The notes under the pieces: model-generated
The model's input: only the letters and a program-made list of their open reading frames with translations
Databases searched by the model: none
What the model was told of the DNA's origin: nothing
Assembly: GCA_038380435.1 (NCBI GenBank)
Contig: JAWZYU010000018.1
Location: forward strand, 52,415,751 to 52,479,750
Direction: 5' to 3'
Length of the DNA stretch: 64,000 nucleotides
Source of the DNA: Ryuthela nishihirai
Taxonomy: Eukaryota; Arthropoda; Arachnida; Araneae; Heptathelidae
In this document: positions 1 through 10,104 of the stretch, in pieces
How the letters are laid out: the number at the start of each line of letters is the position of its first letter
Numbering within the stretch: position 1 is the first letter of the stretch
Program-made: the position numbers and the translations under genes

Positions 1-39
1 AGCAATTCATTTTAACAATTTCGGAAGGTTGTGGAATAA

Positions 40-140
40 TGGAGGTAATTCTCAGCTGGAACGGTTAAGGACTCGAACTTGGGAACTGCAGATTAAAAGC
101 CTGTCGCGCTACTAACCTAGTCAATCTTTGCCCCCATTTC
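40..140 (-). repeat. SB SINE, head fragment
   Basis: Reads as the reverse complement of the tRNA-like head of SB: gactcgaacttgggaactgcag matches the B-box end, followed by the A-box side and a C-rich end (ccccc). Only the head and a little upstream sequence remain, and it is diverged. Confidence 0.6.
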
Positions 141-254
141 TCCTAGTTATAAAAGTTGAATCGACTTGAACCCAAACTTACAAAAAGCAATTGCATTTAG
201 AAATTAAGCTGTTTCATAAAAACACTTATTATTTATTATTACCAGTAGTAACGG

Positions 255-383
255 TTACCAGGAAACATTTATTCAAAAGCTACGGCTTATTATGTTCTCC
301 TTTTTCACCTGTGAACTTGTCTGTGTTTTATCTACCAATATATGTATGTTTGGATGAAATAAACTTATTCAATTCAATTCAAC
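255..383 (+). repeat. possible LINE 3' end
   Basis: A polyadenylation-like aataaa (358-363) is followed directly by attcaattcaattcaa (367-382). Short tandem terminal repeats after an aataaa are usual for CR1/L2-type non-LTR retrotransposon 3' ends. No coding part is visible upstream, so this would be a heavily 5'-truncated copy. It could also be a chance tract. Confidence 0.35.
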
Positions 384-808
384 GGTCGAATATTTCAAGT
401 CCCAAAACTCAGTGCAGAGGAGTTGACTGGTGAGTTTGCATTGCAGGTTAAAGTGCAATGCCCCATTTTAAAAGATTTTCCTCCGGTAATCCCCACTCTT
501 CCCTATATGAGGAAGGGGAATTTCAGAATTTTCCCGTCACTTTCTGAATGTTAATAGCGAAAGGAGGTGAAAAAATATTAAACCTTTATTTCACACATAT
601 TTTGTAATATAGTGTTTGAAATTACCCCTAAAATAGAAGGAAAAAAAATTTGCAATGGATCCGCGTGTTCCTTTTCTATCTGACTCGATCCAATCGGTTG
701 GCTTTTTTGTAAATCTAAGCCTACTTATAGTACATGACATATGATTTTGTGTTCTTTGCTACATCAATTTATTCCTGTGGTACTAAATTTAAGTTATGAA
801 TGTTTATA

Positions 809-1694
809 CTAGGGGTGATCAGAAAGTAAGTTTTCAAGGTGTATAGTTTTGCAACCAAAGAACCTACACCAGTGGTTTCCAATGGGCCTTTTTAGAAATT
901 TTAGGGGCGTTCGGTTTATCAAATCGAAATGGCAGTGCTAACGCCATCTTGTTTTCAACTAATTTTATGCTGGATTAACTATTTTAATTTCCATTAAAGG
1001 GGAGTTAGAAAATAATGCTTTGTAAAAGCGGACGTTAGAGTTGATCTACAACATTGAAGGGATTTGTTATCATTGTTGATAACACTGCATGCCTATTCGC
1101 CCATCATTGTGTATACGAGTCAGTTGAACATGGCAACTCGACTGGAACAGTGGTCCAAGAACGAATCCGCGTGTAATTCACTTCAGAGAGAAATATGTCA
1201 CCTGCAAAAATTCATTGCCAGCTCGTGGAAATTTATGGCGAAGATGGCATGAAAAGGTAAGTATAGCGAAATGGTATGCTAAATTTCGAGGCGGAAGGAT
1301 CAGTGCGAAGGATTGTGAAAGGAGCGGCAGAGCAAAAACCGCCACAAAAGCAAAAACTGTTTACTGCAACAGCTACAACAGTACACTCGGCTGTAAAACC
1401 TAGTGATTACCATTTTTGTCCGGCTTTGAAGGAACATCTTGGAGACCACAGATTTCAAGGTGACGACAACGTCGAAACAGCAGTGAAACAATAGCTGAAC
1501 GAAAAGGATACAGATTTCAACTGATAAAGAATAGGAAACTCGTCTCACCTTATGATAAGTAGCTGAATCTTTGAGAGGACTATCTCAAAAACTAGTGGAA
1601 CGACAGAGCATTACCCTGCATTGTTTATATTATTGATTACAATAAAAACTTCGAACTATATTGTCTTGCAAACTTACTTCCTGACTGATCCTCG
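809..1694 (+). mobile_element. mariner element, internally deleted
   Basis: The element lies between TA dinucleotides (807-808 and 1695-1696). Its ends are imperfect inverted repeats of about 27 bp: ctaggggtgatcagaaagta on the left and, reverse-complemented, cgaggatcagtcaggaagta on the right. At 886 bp it is shorter than the usual 1.3 kb of mariner. The middle of the transposase gene is gone, so this copy cannot move on its own. Confidence 0.85.
1130..1497 (+). pseudogene. mariner transposase remnant
   Basis: Two parts of a mariner transposase can be read. The N-terminal DNA-binding part appears across more than one frame: LVEIYGEDGMKR, then a frame change, then VSIAKWYAKFRGGRISAKDC and ERSGR (about 1215-1345). 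The C-terminal part starts at PSDYHFCPALKEHLGD (about 1402) and runs to the end of AVKQ. In the family, the second and third catalytic aspartates lie upstream of PSDYH. Here the reading jumps from the N-terminal region straight to PSDYH, so the catalytic DD34D core has been deleted. Stops and frameshifts confirm it is dead. The flanking inverted repeats and TA sites fit this assignment. Confidence 0.85.
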
Positions 1695-2275
1695 TAAGTT
1701 GTAGCGATTAGCACATTTTCTACAAAAAAATTTCTATTGACAATTTTAACTGAAACCTATTGAACCACTAATAAATCTTTGAACTCCAGAATTCCAAAGC
1801 TTATAATACTTTTAGCATGGAAAATTAAATTTCTCTTGTAATTTTTTTTAAAAATTTCATTTTTGGAAATATATATATATAATTCGGAACAGTACTTAAA
1901 AGGTAAAAAAAAATGAATATTTTTTACTGGAGAGATATTATTTCGATTTTACGTGTTGATATGGTTATGTATTTTGATCCCAAATCTACTTTCATTCGAT
2001 TTTGAGTTTTCGCTTTTCTTGTTTTCGCCTCTTTAGCGAAAACTGCTCGCAACTTATAATGATAGAAATCAAACAATCAACTCCTTTTTATTAAAGCAAA
2101 TACTTTTGTAAAGATTTTTCGCATTTTATCTAACGATTTTTAAATTTTAAAAATTTTTCTCTAGGCGTTTTCTTTATAGCCTATTTTTCTATTTTATACA
2201 CGATGCACAATATAAAGCACTATCAAGTCTCTCCAGTATCTGATTCAGTATTTTAAATGAAAATATACATTATAT
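1695..2275. other. unassigned AT-rich sequence
   Basis: Contains short AT runs (for example tatatatata near 1870) but no coding pattern, tRNA-like box or recognised repeat. Confidence 0.5.
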
Positions 2276-2706
2276 ACAACCCTATAAAATATTAGAGAAT
2301 GTCCATGATATGTCAATATGAATCTGATTTTGAAATTCTATAACTTATGAAATATGCATTTAATGGAAAAAGGTGACTGATGATAAATTGACTACAGATA
2401 CTAAAGATCTGATCTATTTAAATCTTAATTTCAACAATATTCCTTTAGTGCTTAAAGAGTTATGGAAGCTGGAATAGTTAACAATAAAATATATATTGCT
2501 TTATAAAAATCATTCATAATTAATGCATATATATTTTGTTAAGTGGCTTCAAACAATATTTATTATTTAAGTTTTAATTAATTTCTGATATAAATTCTTT
2601 GATGCGTTACCGTTGTGAAATATTACACATGATTCTTTAAATTTTTCTTAATTCTTTAAATATTGAATGAATGTTGCTGAAAATCAAGATTTAAATAGAT
2701 TTTATT

Positions 2707-2910
2707 AAATAAATAAATACCCCCTCAAGCAGCTGCTTGCCATAGAGGTCTGACTGGAGCCTGTCAGTTTATATGCCGTGGTACAAAGTCTGAGAGGATG
2801 GCAGGACCTCAGAAGAAAAAAAACACGAACATCAATGCCTTACCCGGGGCTCGAACCCAGGTCTCTTAGATCAATAGCCAAGCGCGCTAACAACTCGGCC
2901 ACGGGACGGC
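2707..2910 (-). repeat. SA SINE, near full length
   Basis: Tail (aaataaataccccctcaag) to head (ggccacgggacggc) is complete in reverse orientation. The head shows a B box as ctcgaaccc and an A box as ctcggccacgg on the complementary strand. It is the first of three SA copies placed head to tail. Confidence 0.9.
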
Positions 2911-3067
2911 AAAATAAATAAATACCCCCTCAAGCAGCTGCTTGCCACAGAGGTCTGACAGGAGCTTGTCAGTTTATATGCCATAGTGGAAGGTCTGAGA
3001 GGATGGCAGGACCTCAAGAGAAAAACGACACATACATCCATGCCTTATCCAGGGCTCGAACCCAGGT
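2911..3067 (-). repeat. SA SINE, head-truncated
   Basis: The copy begins with its own A-rich tail directly after the head of the previous SA copy and stops at the B box (gctcgaacccaggt). It is second in the three-copy cluster. Confidence 0.9.
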
Positions 3068-3079
3068 TAAAAAATAATA

Positions 3080-3282
3080 ATAAATAAATACCCCCTCAAG
3101 CAGCTGCTTGCCACAGAGGTCTGACAGGAGTCTGTCAGTTTATATGCCACAGTAAAAGGTCTGAGAGGATGGCAGGACCTCAGCAGAATAACGACACAAA
3201 CAGCTATGCCTTACCCGGGGCTCGAACCCAGGTCCCTTAGATCAGTAGCCAAGCGCGCTAACCATTCGGCCATGGGACGGCT
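3080..3282 (-). repeat. SA SINE, near full length
   Basis: Third copy of the cluster, complete from A-rich tail to the end of the head (catgggacggct). Confidence 0.9.
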
Positions 3283-3727
3283 AAAATAAAGTTTTTGTCA
3301 GAAGTGGGATAAACGATCTTAAAATTATCTTCAGTCACATTTCTTCATTAAATGCATATTTTAGAAGTTATATAGCTTCGAGGTTAGATTCCCATTGATA
3401 TAGCATGGAAGTTCTCTAATATTTTGGAAGGGCAGTGCATTTTCCTTTCTAATAATGTTTTCCACGTTTTCAGTTTTTTCCTTTTGTTTACATCTCCATT
3501 GTTAAGCTTTTGTCCCTATCTAAAACTAATATATACGCAACAAATACTCCTTCAAGTAGGTTTTCATAGGTGGTAAGCTTATTTTAGTTCTTTACTTGAT
3601 ATCCAGAATCATTAAAAATTACGTTAGTTCAGCAGAGTCTATAATGTTTTTGCAATCAAATAGATTTCTAGTTCTTCTTCGTTAGGTACCTTTAATATCA
3701 TTATGTAATGCTGTATTTACTGAAGTA

Positions 3728-3927
3728 AAAATAAATAAATATCCCCTCAAGCAGCTGCTTGCCACAGAGGTCTGACAGGAGCCTGTCAGTTTATATGCCA
3801 CAGTAGGAGATCTGAGAGGATGGCAGGACCTCAGCAGAAAAACGACACACACATCCATGCCTAATCCGGGCTCGAACCCAGGTCCCTTAGATCAAGTAGC
3901 CAAGCGTGCTAACCACTCGGCCACGGG
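3728..3927 (-). repeat. SA SINE, near full length
   Basis: Tail ataaataaatatcccctcaa through to the head ggccacggga. One base is missing next to the B box (atccgggctcgaaccc). Confidence 0.9.
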
Positions 3928-5039
3928 AAATCAATAATCTCACAAGTGGGTTTCAGTATGCAGTAGGTTGAAGCCAAATGCCAAGCTTTCAGTTAATATA
4001 AATGGCAAACTATGACTGTTTTTAATGTTGCAGTTGAACTATAATACTTTCGATGACAAAATAATGACTATATTTAAAAGTTTCAATTACTTTGTGAATA
4101 CTGTGGATGACAAAATATGATTATAATGAATGAATGTTAGTCGCATAAATTGCAGTGTCTGGACAAGGATTTGCCTACCTGGCAAGTCTCGGCCACAAGC
4201 TTGGATGGACACACAACTGAGAATGAGCTAAATTATTTTAAATAAAAATTATATATATATATCTGTAATGATGTTCGAGTATAATAAAATATTGAAAATG
4301 ATTTTTATTTTCGTATAAAAAAAGAAATATGATAATGTAAACGTATTCCTAAAGTAGATACTGGCATCATTTGGCTATTAAATGTGTTATCTTGCTAAGA
4401 TTCAAGGCATTCATCATACGAAAAATAAAGATTTAAAGATTAATAGTATAATTTCATACAGTTGCTTGAGAAATAGAAAAAGGGCAACTCTCAATAATTG
4501 TATCGGGCTCAGAAATATCTCCTCCGACACTGCGAAGCTTCACCGTAAATACATTTATTGCTGTAATCGAAAGTGAGTCGTATCTGTCGATGACAAGATA
4601 CGACTGCATTTAATATTGTAACTTGCACCGTGAATATTTTGAATGGCAAAATATGCTTTCGGTAGCAGAGAAAAAAGAAGACTCTACCCTAATGATTGCA
4701 GTAGTAGACTGTGAATGCATTTAATAACAAAAGTCAATTTCATTTATGGTTGCAATTGCTCTGTAAATGGTTTCGATACCAAAATGCGATCGCAATTATA
4801 ATGCTCGCAATCCAAATGCAGTGCGGAGGCTTTCGATGATAAAATGTCTTTGTGCCTAAGGTTGCAATTGCATTTTCAAAACTTTCGATAGAAAAATGTC
4901 AGATAATTATTTTACTTCTGAGTGGATTTTTTCTACACACAATGAACTTAATTGGTGGGTTATATGAACCCTAGAGTTCAGTGGTGAATAGAAGAGACTG
5001 GACAATTTTTAGGAGACAAAAAGAAGCCTCCCACAAGGT

Positions 5040-5262
5040 CACATAGCATATTATTCATTAACGTGGACAAAGTGTGGCTCTCTTGAGTACCGAACCATGG
5101 CTTAACGTTTCATCCTATGGACGGCGATCTTTCCAATCCCATCTAGTGCAATGTGGTAGTTAGCGGATAAAAACTTAATGCAAGCGCAATAAGAACTAGA
5201 ACCTAAGGACATCAGTATATGAGCCTGGCGCACTACGTTCTAAACTGACTTCTGCCCAAAAT
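5040..5262 (-). repeat. SB SINE, old partial copy
   Basis: Reverse-orientation SB: acgtggacaaagtgtggctctc, then ggcttaacgtttcatcctat with gacggcgatctttcc, ending in the head (gagcctggcgcactac). Strongly diverged, and inserted in the tandem array. Confidence 0.7.
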
Positions 5263-5797
5263 ATGACTGTATTACATGTTTCAATAGCATAATGAATGCT
5301 TTCAATGATTAATATGACTGCTTTAGAGTAACACTTTGAATGTTCTCACAACGAAATGTGATTATGTTTAATGTTGCAGTATCACTGGGATGCTTTCTAT
5401 GACAAAATACAAGTGTACGATAAGCTTCAATAGTAGAGGGAATGTTTTTTACGAAAATATATCTATGTACTTACCTTGCAATTGCACGGTGCATATTTTT
5501 GTTTACAAAATATAACTGTATTTAATGAAGTATTATTTGTGCTTTCGATGACCAAATAGGAATGTACCTAATGTTGCAACTACACTATGAATGATTTTGA
5601 TTTTTTTTAATACCATTGTGCTTATAATGTTGCAATTACATTTTCGAAGTATTCGATATAGTTCTAGTTGTCTTGTGAAAACTTTTCTTTGCAAAAGCGA
5701 GACTACACTTAATGTCGCAATGACATAGTGAATATTTTAGATGACAAAATACATATTTTGAACCTAATGTTACAGTAGTACGGTAAATGCTTTAAAT

Positions 5798-6128
5798 CAG
5801 TGTTTCTTAATCACCAGACCCAGGGTCCCTCCTACCGTGCAGCGAACTTATTTTGAAAATTCATAGTACGATGAATTATCAGGAAAAAAACATTTATTTA
5901 AAAGAAAGTGCAAAACAAACGATACTAGTGAAATGTGGAAAAAGGTGTGGAAGGTTTGCAAGGCAGACGGTTTTCTATTTATTAATTAAATATAAGGCAT
6001 TATGTCAAAAAACTAAAATAGTAGTAGTGAAAATATTACTATACTGTTGTAAATAGTTACTACTGGGGAGCGGAATTTTATATTGGGAGTTTGCCCGGAT
6101 GCGAGGTCAGTAATGTTCAGAAACACTG
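5798..6128 (+). mobile_element. non-autonomous hAT (Charlie-like) element
   Basis: The left end cagtgtttcttaatcac and the right end ...tgttcagaaacactg are inverted repeats. The 8-bp flanks are ctttaaat (5790-5797) and gtttaaat (6129-6136), a near-identical TSD as expected for hAT. The left interior, accagacccagggtccc, resembles hAT elements of the Charlie group. The 331 bp hold no recognisable transposase motif. Confidence 0.8.
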
Positions 6129-6290
6129 GTTTAAATGACAAAATATGAATGTATCTACTGCTTCAGCATCATGGTAGATTCTTTAGGTGACAAAATGAGA
6201 ATGTATTTAAAGTTGCAAAAGCACTGTGAAGGTTTTTATGACCAAATATGACTGTACCTAATGTTTCGATGATAAAAATAAGACTTTATA

Positions 6291-6869
6291 TTTTATTATG
6301 TTGCGAATGTCTACTATCTTATTCGTATCAGTTGCTTTGACTCATTAAAACAGTTTTTGAAAGACATTATGTTCAAAAATCTATTTCAGTGAATGATCTA
6401 AAAAGTGTATTTGAATAGATCTGTGCATTATCAACACAAAATTCATTTTAAAATATGTTATTAAGTGTTAAACTTTACACAGAATGATCACGTGATGAGT
6501 GTAACCAGACCACTGCAGAGGCACTCTTAAGGTTCATGTTAAACGTGACCTTAGGCAAAGAGCATCTAGAAGCAATTAATCGGAGGTGTGCCTGGTCCTT
6601 AATCAGATAACGGTAGATTGGAGTCATCACTTTGTCAGTGATGAGGTTTTCATCAAGTTTCCCAAGCCTTGTTTCCGGTGAGGAATGAGATACTGATCAT
6701 CCACCTCCAATAATCCTTAAAAGACGTTCTGAACAGTTTTAATAGCAAACTTCCATTTACCCGTAACAACTTCCTGAAATTGAATTGTTTTAGTTTTGAA
6801 TGCCACTTTTTCTTACCCAATGTCTAAATGGTCAGGTCATAAGTCCTCGCGATTTGAGAGCTGGAGGGA
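6291..6869. other. unassigned sequence
   Basis: Average composition, with no repeat or coding signal that I can name. Confidence 0.4.
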
Positions 6870-7275
6870 ATAGTTCAGCAGGTGGCGCACTAGGCTTGTA
6901 ATCTGCAGTTTTACCAGATTCGAGTCCCAACTGTGGCAACGTTGAGATTTTATCTTGTTAAGTCCGAAACTACCCTCGGTGAGAAAAGAAACACCTCTGG
7001 GCTTGGAAAGCCCGCCTTCCGTCGGATGGGTCAGTAAGCCATGGCTCCGTGAGCAGGAGATCCCTATACTATGCATGTTAAAGAACATCCAAGATGGCCT
7101 TTGGGGACACTAGCTAGATGGCCTTTTTTTTTTCACCTGTCTCCTAACAGCTATCCGATGGATCCTCTTCCCCCAACCTTCTCTGATCCCCTGGAGCCAT
7201 TGTGACCTGGCTATTTAGCCCGTTGTGTGCACAAAAGTGCCACTCGGAAGTTAAATAGCCCAACCTAACTCAACT
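6870..7275 (+). repeat. SB SINE, near full length
   Basis: Head with taggcttgtaatctgcagtt and B box gattcgagtccc. The central block gccttccgtcggatgggtca follows, then gttaaagaacatcc, the cccaaccttctctga segment, and the tail ccactcggaagttaaatagc. All SB segments appear in order. Confidence 0.85.
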
Positions 7276-7934
7276 CTGATTGGCTAGAGAAAGAGGATCC
7301 TTCTAACAGTTATTAGTAGACAGATGAAAGGATCAAGGAAGTTCAATGTTTTTTAATATGCATTGTGTATGATTTCCTGAGAACAGAGTTGGGGAAATAA
7401 GCATTTTTTTAATTCTTTGGGTCTTATGACTTGAAAATTTGATTTTAATTTTTTTTAGGTTTCAAGCATCTGCTTGCCAGACCACATCTGCTTGCTACAT
7501 TGTTACTGCTAACCGAGCAGTAACAATAACAAAAATTTTCTCACAAGATAAAACATCCAAGGTTAGAATTTGAAACGTAAATTTCCGTTCCAGTGTGCCC
7601 AAAGTTGCTATTGTGATTTGAGTGTTTTGTACTATATGCTTGCAACCTTTTGCCATTTCTGAAGCAGTAGTCCAAAGAAACGCATTACCCTATGACCTAC
7701 CTACGATATTTTTCAAAATATTTTAATCTTTCCTCGATCCCCCCCAACAAATCTTTGTGATGGCTGTCGAAATTTAGCCGTACATGTTATGAACCAATCA
7801 GTCAGCCAGATATCATACATTTCTTTTCAACAAGCTTCAATGAGAAACAAAGTAAAATTTGCAACAAAAAACAATACACAACCAGTGAAATTGAAACCAG
7901 GCTGTTTAAATGTGAGCTACCTATGTGAAAATGA
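7276..7934. other. unassigned sequence
   Basis: No coding or repeat signal beyond T-runs. A polypyrimidine-poor, average stretch between two SB copies. Confidence 0.4.
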
Positions 7935-8632
7935 GGACTGTGTTGCTTCAGTCGTTAGTTCACCAGGCTCGTAATCAGCAGTTTCTAGGTCCGAGTTCTA
8001 ACTGTGCCATTGTTGAGATTTATCTCCGCCGTACTCCCATCCTTCCCGGTCAGGAAGCAGTCACCGATTGGCTTGGAAAGGTCGCCGTCCGTCGGATGGG
8101 ACGTTAAGCCGTGGTCCCACCAGGTTGAATTGGGTTGGACAGGTCATAGGGACCCCGAAGTCTCAGAAAAGGTGGGGGAGGGAACCCACTGGAATAGCTG
8201 TTGGGAGACAGATGGTAGCCTACCGTCAAGCTATCCAGCATGTTCTTTAACGTGCACAGGGTATGGCTCTTCCGCACATGGCGCCACTGCTTAACGTCCC
8301 ATCCGAAGGCCGGACGTAAAGCCTATTCGGTGTTCCCTACTGATCTACTAGCAGGGCGGAAGTTTTTCGGGGAGAAATCTCAAACCTGGGCCCAGCTGGG
8401 ACTAGAACCGGCACTGCAGACTATGAGCCTGGCATGCTACTGACTGATTCACGTCCTCCCCTCCTCACTGCAGATGAGTACATATCTCTTTTGAATGTTA
8501 AAGAAGACGCTAGATGGCCTTGACAGACTATTCAGTGAATTCCTTCTCTGATCCATTGGGGTCGTTGCGACCTGGCCCTTTAGCTCGTTGTGGTCAAAAA
8601 ATGTTCCGCTCAGAAATAAAACAACCCAACCG
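7935..8632 (+). repeat. SB SINE split by an inverted SB copy
   Basis: The 5' part (7935-8120) runs from the tRNA-like head (ccaggctcgtaatcagcag) to gccgtccgtcggatgggacg and gccgtggtccca. The 3' part (8464-8632) resumes at atgttaaagaagacgct and ends in the tail ctcagaaataaaacaaccca. The gap is filled by an oppositely oriented SB copy (8121-8463), so this is one element with a second nested in it. Confidence 0.75.
8121..8463 (-). repeat. SB SINE nested in an SB copy
   Basis: Reads in reverse from near the tail (ggacaggtcatagggacccc) through acccactggaatagctgttg, cgtgcacagggtatggctct, and back to the head (gagcctggcatgctactgac). The extreme tail (the ctgagcggcac part) is missing. The host copy resumes after it. 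Confidence 0.75.
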
Positions 8633-8794
8633 TATTTCAAAATGACGAACACCGGATTTGAAAATGTAAAATAAGAAATCGAAAATAACAAGTAAATTCG
8701 CTTAGAAATGATTATTCTGAATTGATATTAAAAAACTCCACTGGAATCGCGAAGTGCGTAGTAACAATTTTTAACACTTAGCAATTTGCTTTGT

Positions 8795-9420
8795 TTAGCA
8801 GCCGCCGAATTGAAACCGATCTGTAATCTCTTTATTATAGAGTGCAGATAGAGATTGTAATCGCTGGTGGAAGGGGAAATTCATCGTCACGGTTCGCGAT
8901 CCCGTCGTTGTAAGAAGCAAGCGACTCAAGGGGAAAAAAACTGTCCTAGCTGGTGTGCGGAGACGGTCTTTGCCCTGCGCCAGACCTGCTTCCATCTTCC
9001 CGCCCGCTTCGTCTCGCCTCCTTCCAAACATCGGCGCAGACAACGGCGCCTTCTCACTGCGAGACACGCCAGGTCCATTCACTGTTGCATCATTGGCATT
9101 CGGCGCACATCCTGCCTTCGTTCGCGTGGCTCGGCCATCGCCTTCTCCCACAGTCCGGAGCCAAGATCCATCGTTCCCAAGATGCAAGAACTGGAGGGAC
9201 CCGCTCTCTTCTCCTTTTCCACTCGTGGCATATCATGGCCGACCAAGTTGATTGACAAATGAATCACTCACTTTTTTATCACCCCCTCCTCATCCCACCC
9301 TATGCGCTGACTACTTGGGTGAATGCCTCACATCCCTTCACTAAAGTGGTTCATTCCATGGGAGATACGCTTCGGAAGGCAGCGCCATCTATTGACATAA
9401 TTCGATACTTTGAGACGTTT
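8795..9420. promoter_or_regulatory. CpG-rich island, possible promoter or first exon
   Basis: A sharply GC-rich block in AT-rich DNA. From about 8880 to 9200 CG dinucleotides are dense (for example cacggttcgcgatcccgtcg, tcggcgcagacaacggcgcc, cgttcgcgtggctcggccat). Long open frames on both strands here are expected from GC content and match nothing I recognise. The strand is undecided: the minus strand has a TATA-like tataataaag (about 8830-8840) and a gtgagt (about 9263-9268); the plus strand has no convincing donor inside the island. It could be a promoter with 5' UTR, or GC-rich DNA captured by an element. Confidence 0.4.
9379..9394 (-). promoter_or_regulatory. CTCF-like motif
   Basis: On the minus strand this reads caatagatggcgctgc, close to the insect CTCF core (a tagatggcgc-type sequence). 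It sits at the edge of the CpG-rich island. A single motif by eye is weak evidence. Confidence 0.3.
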
Positions 9421-10104
9421 CGGTAAATTTTATGTCGATTCGATTATGATAATGTGCTGCTGCGAGAAGCATTTTTTTTGCTGTAATGTTTTCCCAAATA
9501 TATTTCAGGTTCTTTTAAAAGAAAAATTATTACCAGGCTTTTGCATGCAGTTAAAATAGTGTGCCCACATATGATTACTTAGAATAAAAAATTCGAAATT
9601 ATACAAACACATAAATTTCTTTTTCAATACACTGAAAATTAATTAATGCTTGCTTTTTTTTCGCAACCAGCAGGAAAAAGCGGAAATATTAGAGTAAAAT
9701 GTGGAAATTTCGTTTAATATTTATACATTTATTGTTATAAATAAATAAATAGCTAATTATGCAATGCATTATTCAAAAAAAAAAAATCCTGGAAATATTT
9801 TGCGTATTTCTAATTTATAAATATTACAAAGTAAAGCTTTAAAAATTGGAACGTCATTCTACAAAAAAATGTAAAATAGTAATTTTAAATAAATGCATAA
9901 GAAAATTATTAATCTTACACCAGTCTTAGAATATAGTAGAAAGTTGGATTATCTGAAAACAAGTTGAGTATAAAAGTACCTTTTGATAGATCAACTTACG
10001 ATTAAACGATAGAGAACTTACGATAGATCAACTTACGATAAAAGATAATCAACTTACGATTATTTTGACTGGTTATATTTGTCTTAAACTACAATGAGCT
10101 GCGA
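9421..10104. other. unassigned AT-rich sequence
   Basis: Very AT-rich with A- and T-runs. The end (9980-10080) holds short direct repeats of gatagatcaacttacgat. Confidence 0.4.

Larger units (their letters stand above)
2276..3438. mobile_element. FB560 palindromic element, copy 1 (SINE-interrupted)
   Basis: The left arm (about 2276-2500) and right arm (3284-3438) are inverted relatives: the left reads aaaatattagagaatgtcca and the right end reads the complement, ctctaatattttggaag. The inner part matches the complete copy at 19030-19589. Three SA SINEs (2707-3282) sit inside the right half, close to the sequence aatagattttatt. Without them the element would be about 590 bp. Confidence 0.75.
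4000..6290. repeat. degenerate minisatellite, unit about 50-56 bp
   Basis: The phrase (c)gatgacaaaatatgac followed by atttaatgttgcaatt and cactgtgaatgctt recurs in degraded form roughly every 50-56 bases: near 4050, 4104, 4588, 4640, 4722, 4772, 4832, 4886, then 5260, 5303, 5350, 5398, 5501, 5547, 5740, 6135, 6190, 6240. The array is split by an old SB SINE (about 5040-5262) and a hAT-type element (5798-6128). An open frame cannot be followed through the units, so it does not look coding. Confidence 0.75.

Noticed and set aside
8867..9262. 131-codon plus-strand and 130-codon minus-strand frames in the GC-rich island
   Set aside because: Several overlapping frames are open on both strands, as expected from low stop density in GC-rich DNA. 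No domain recognised.
9236..9262. atggccgaccaagttg resembling the MADQ start of calmodulin
   Set aside because: Stops after MADQVD, with no donor site at the expected place.
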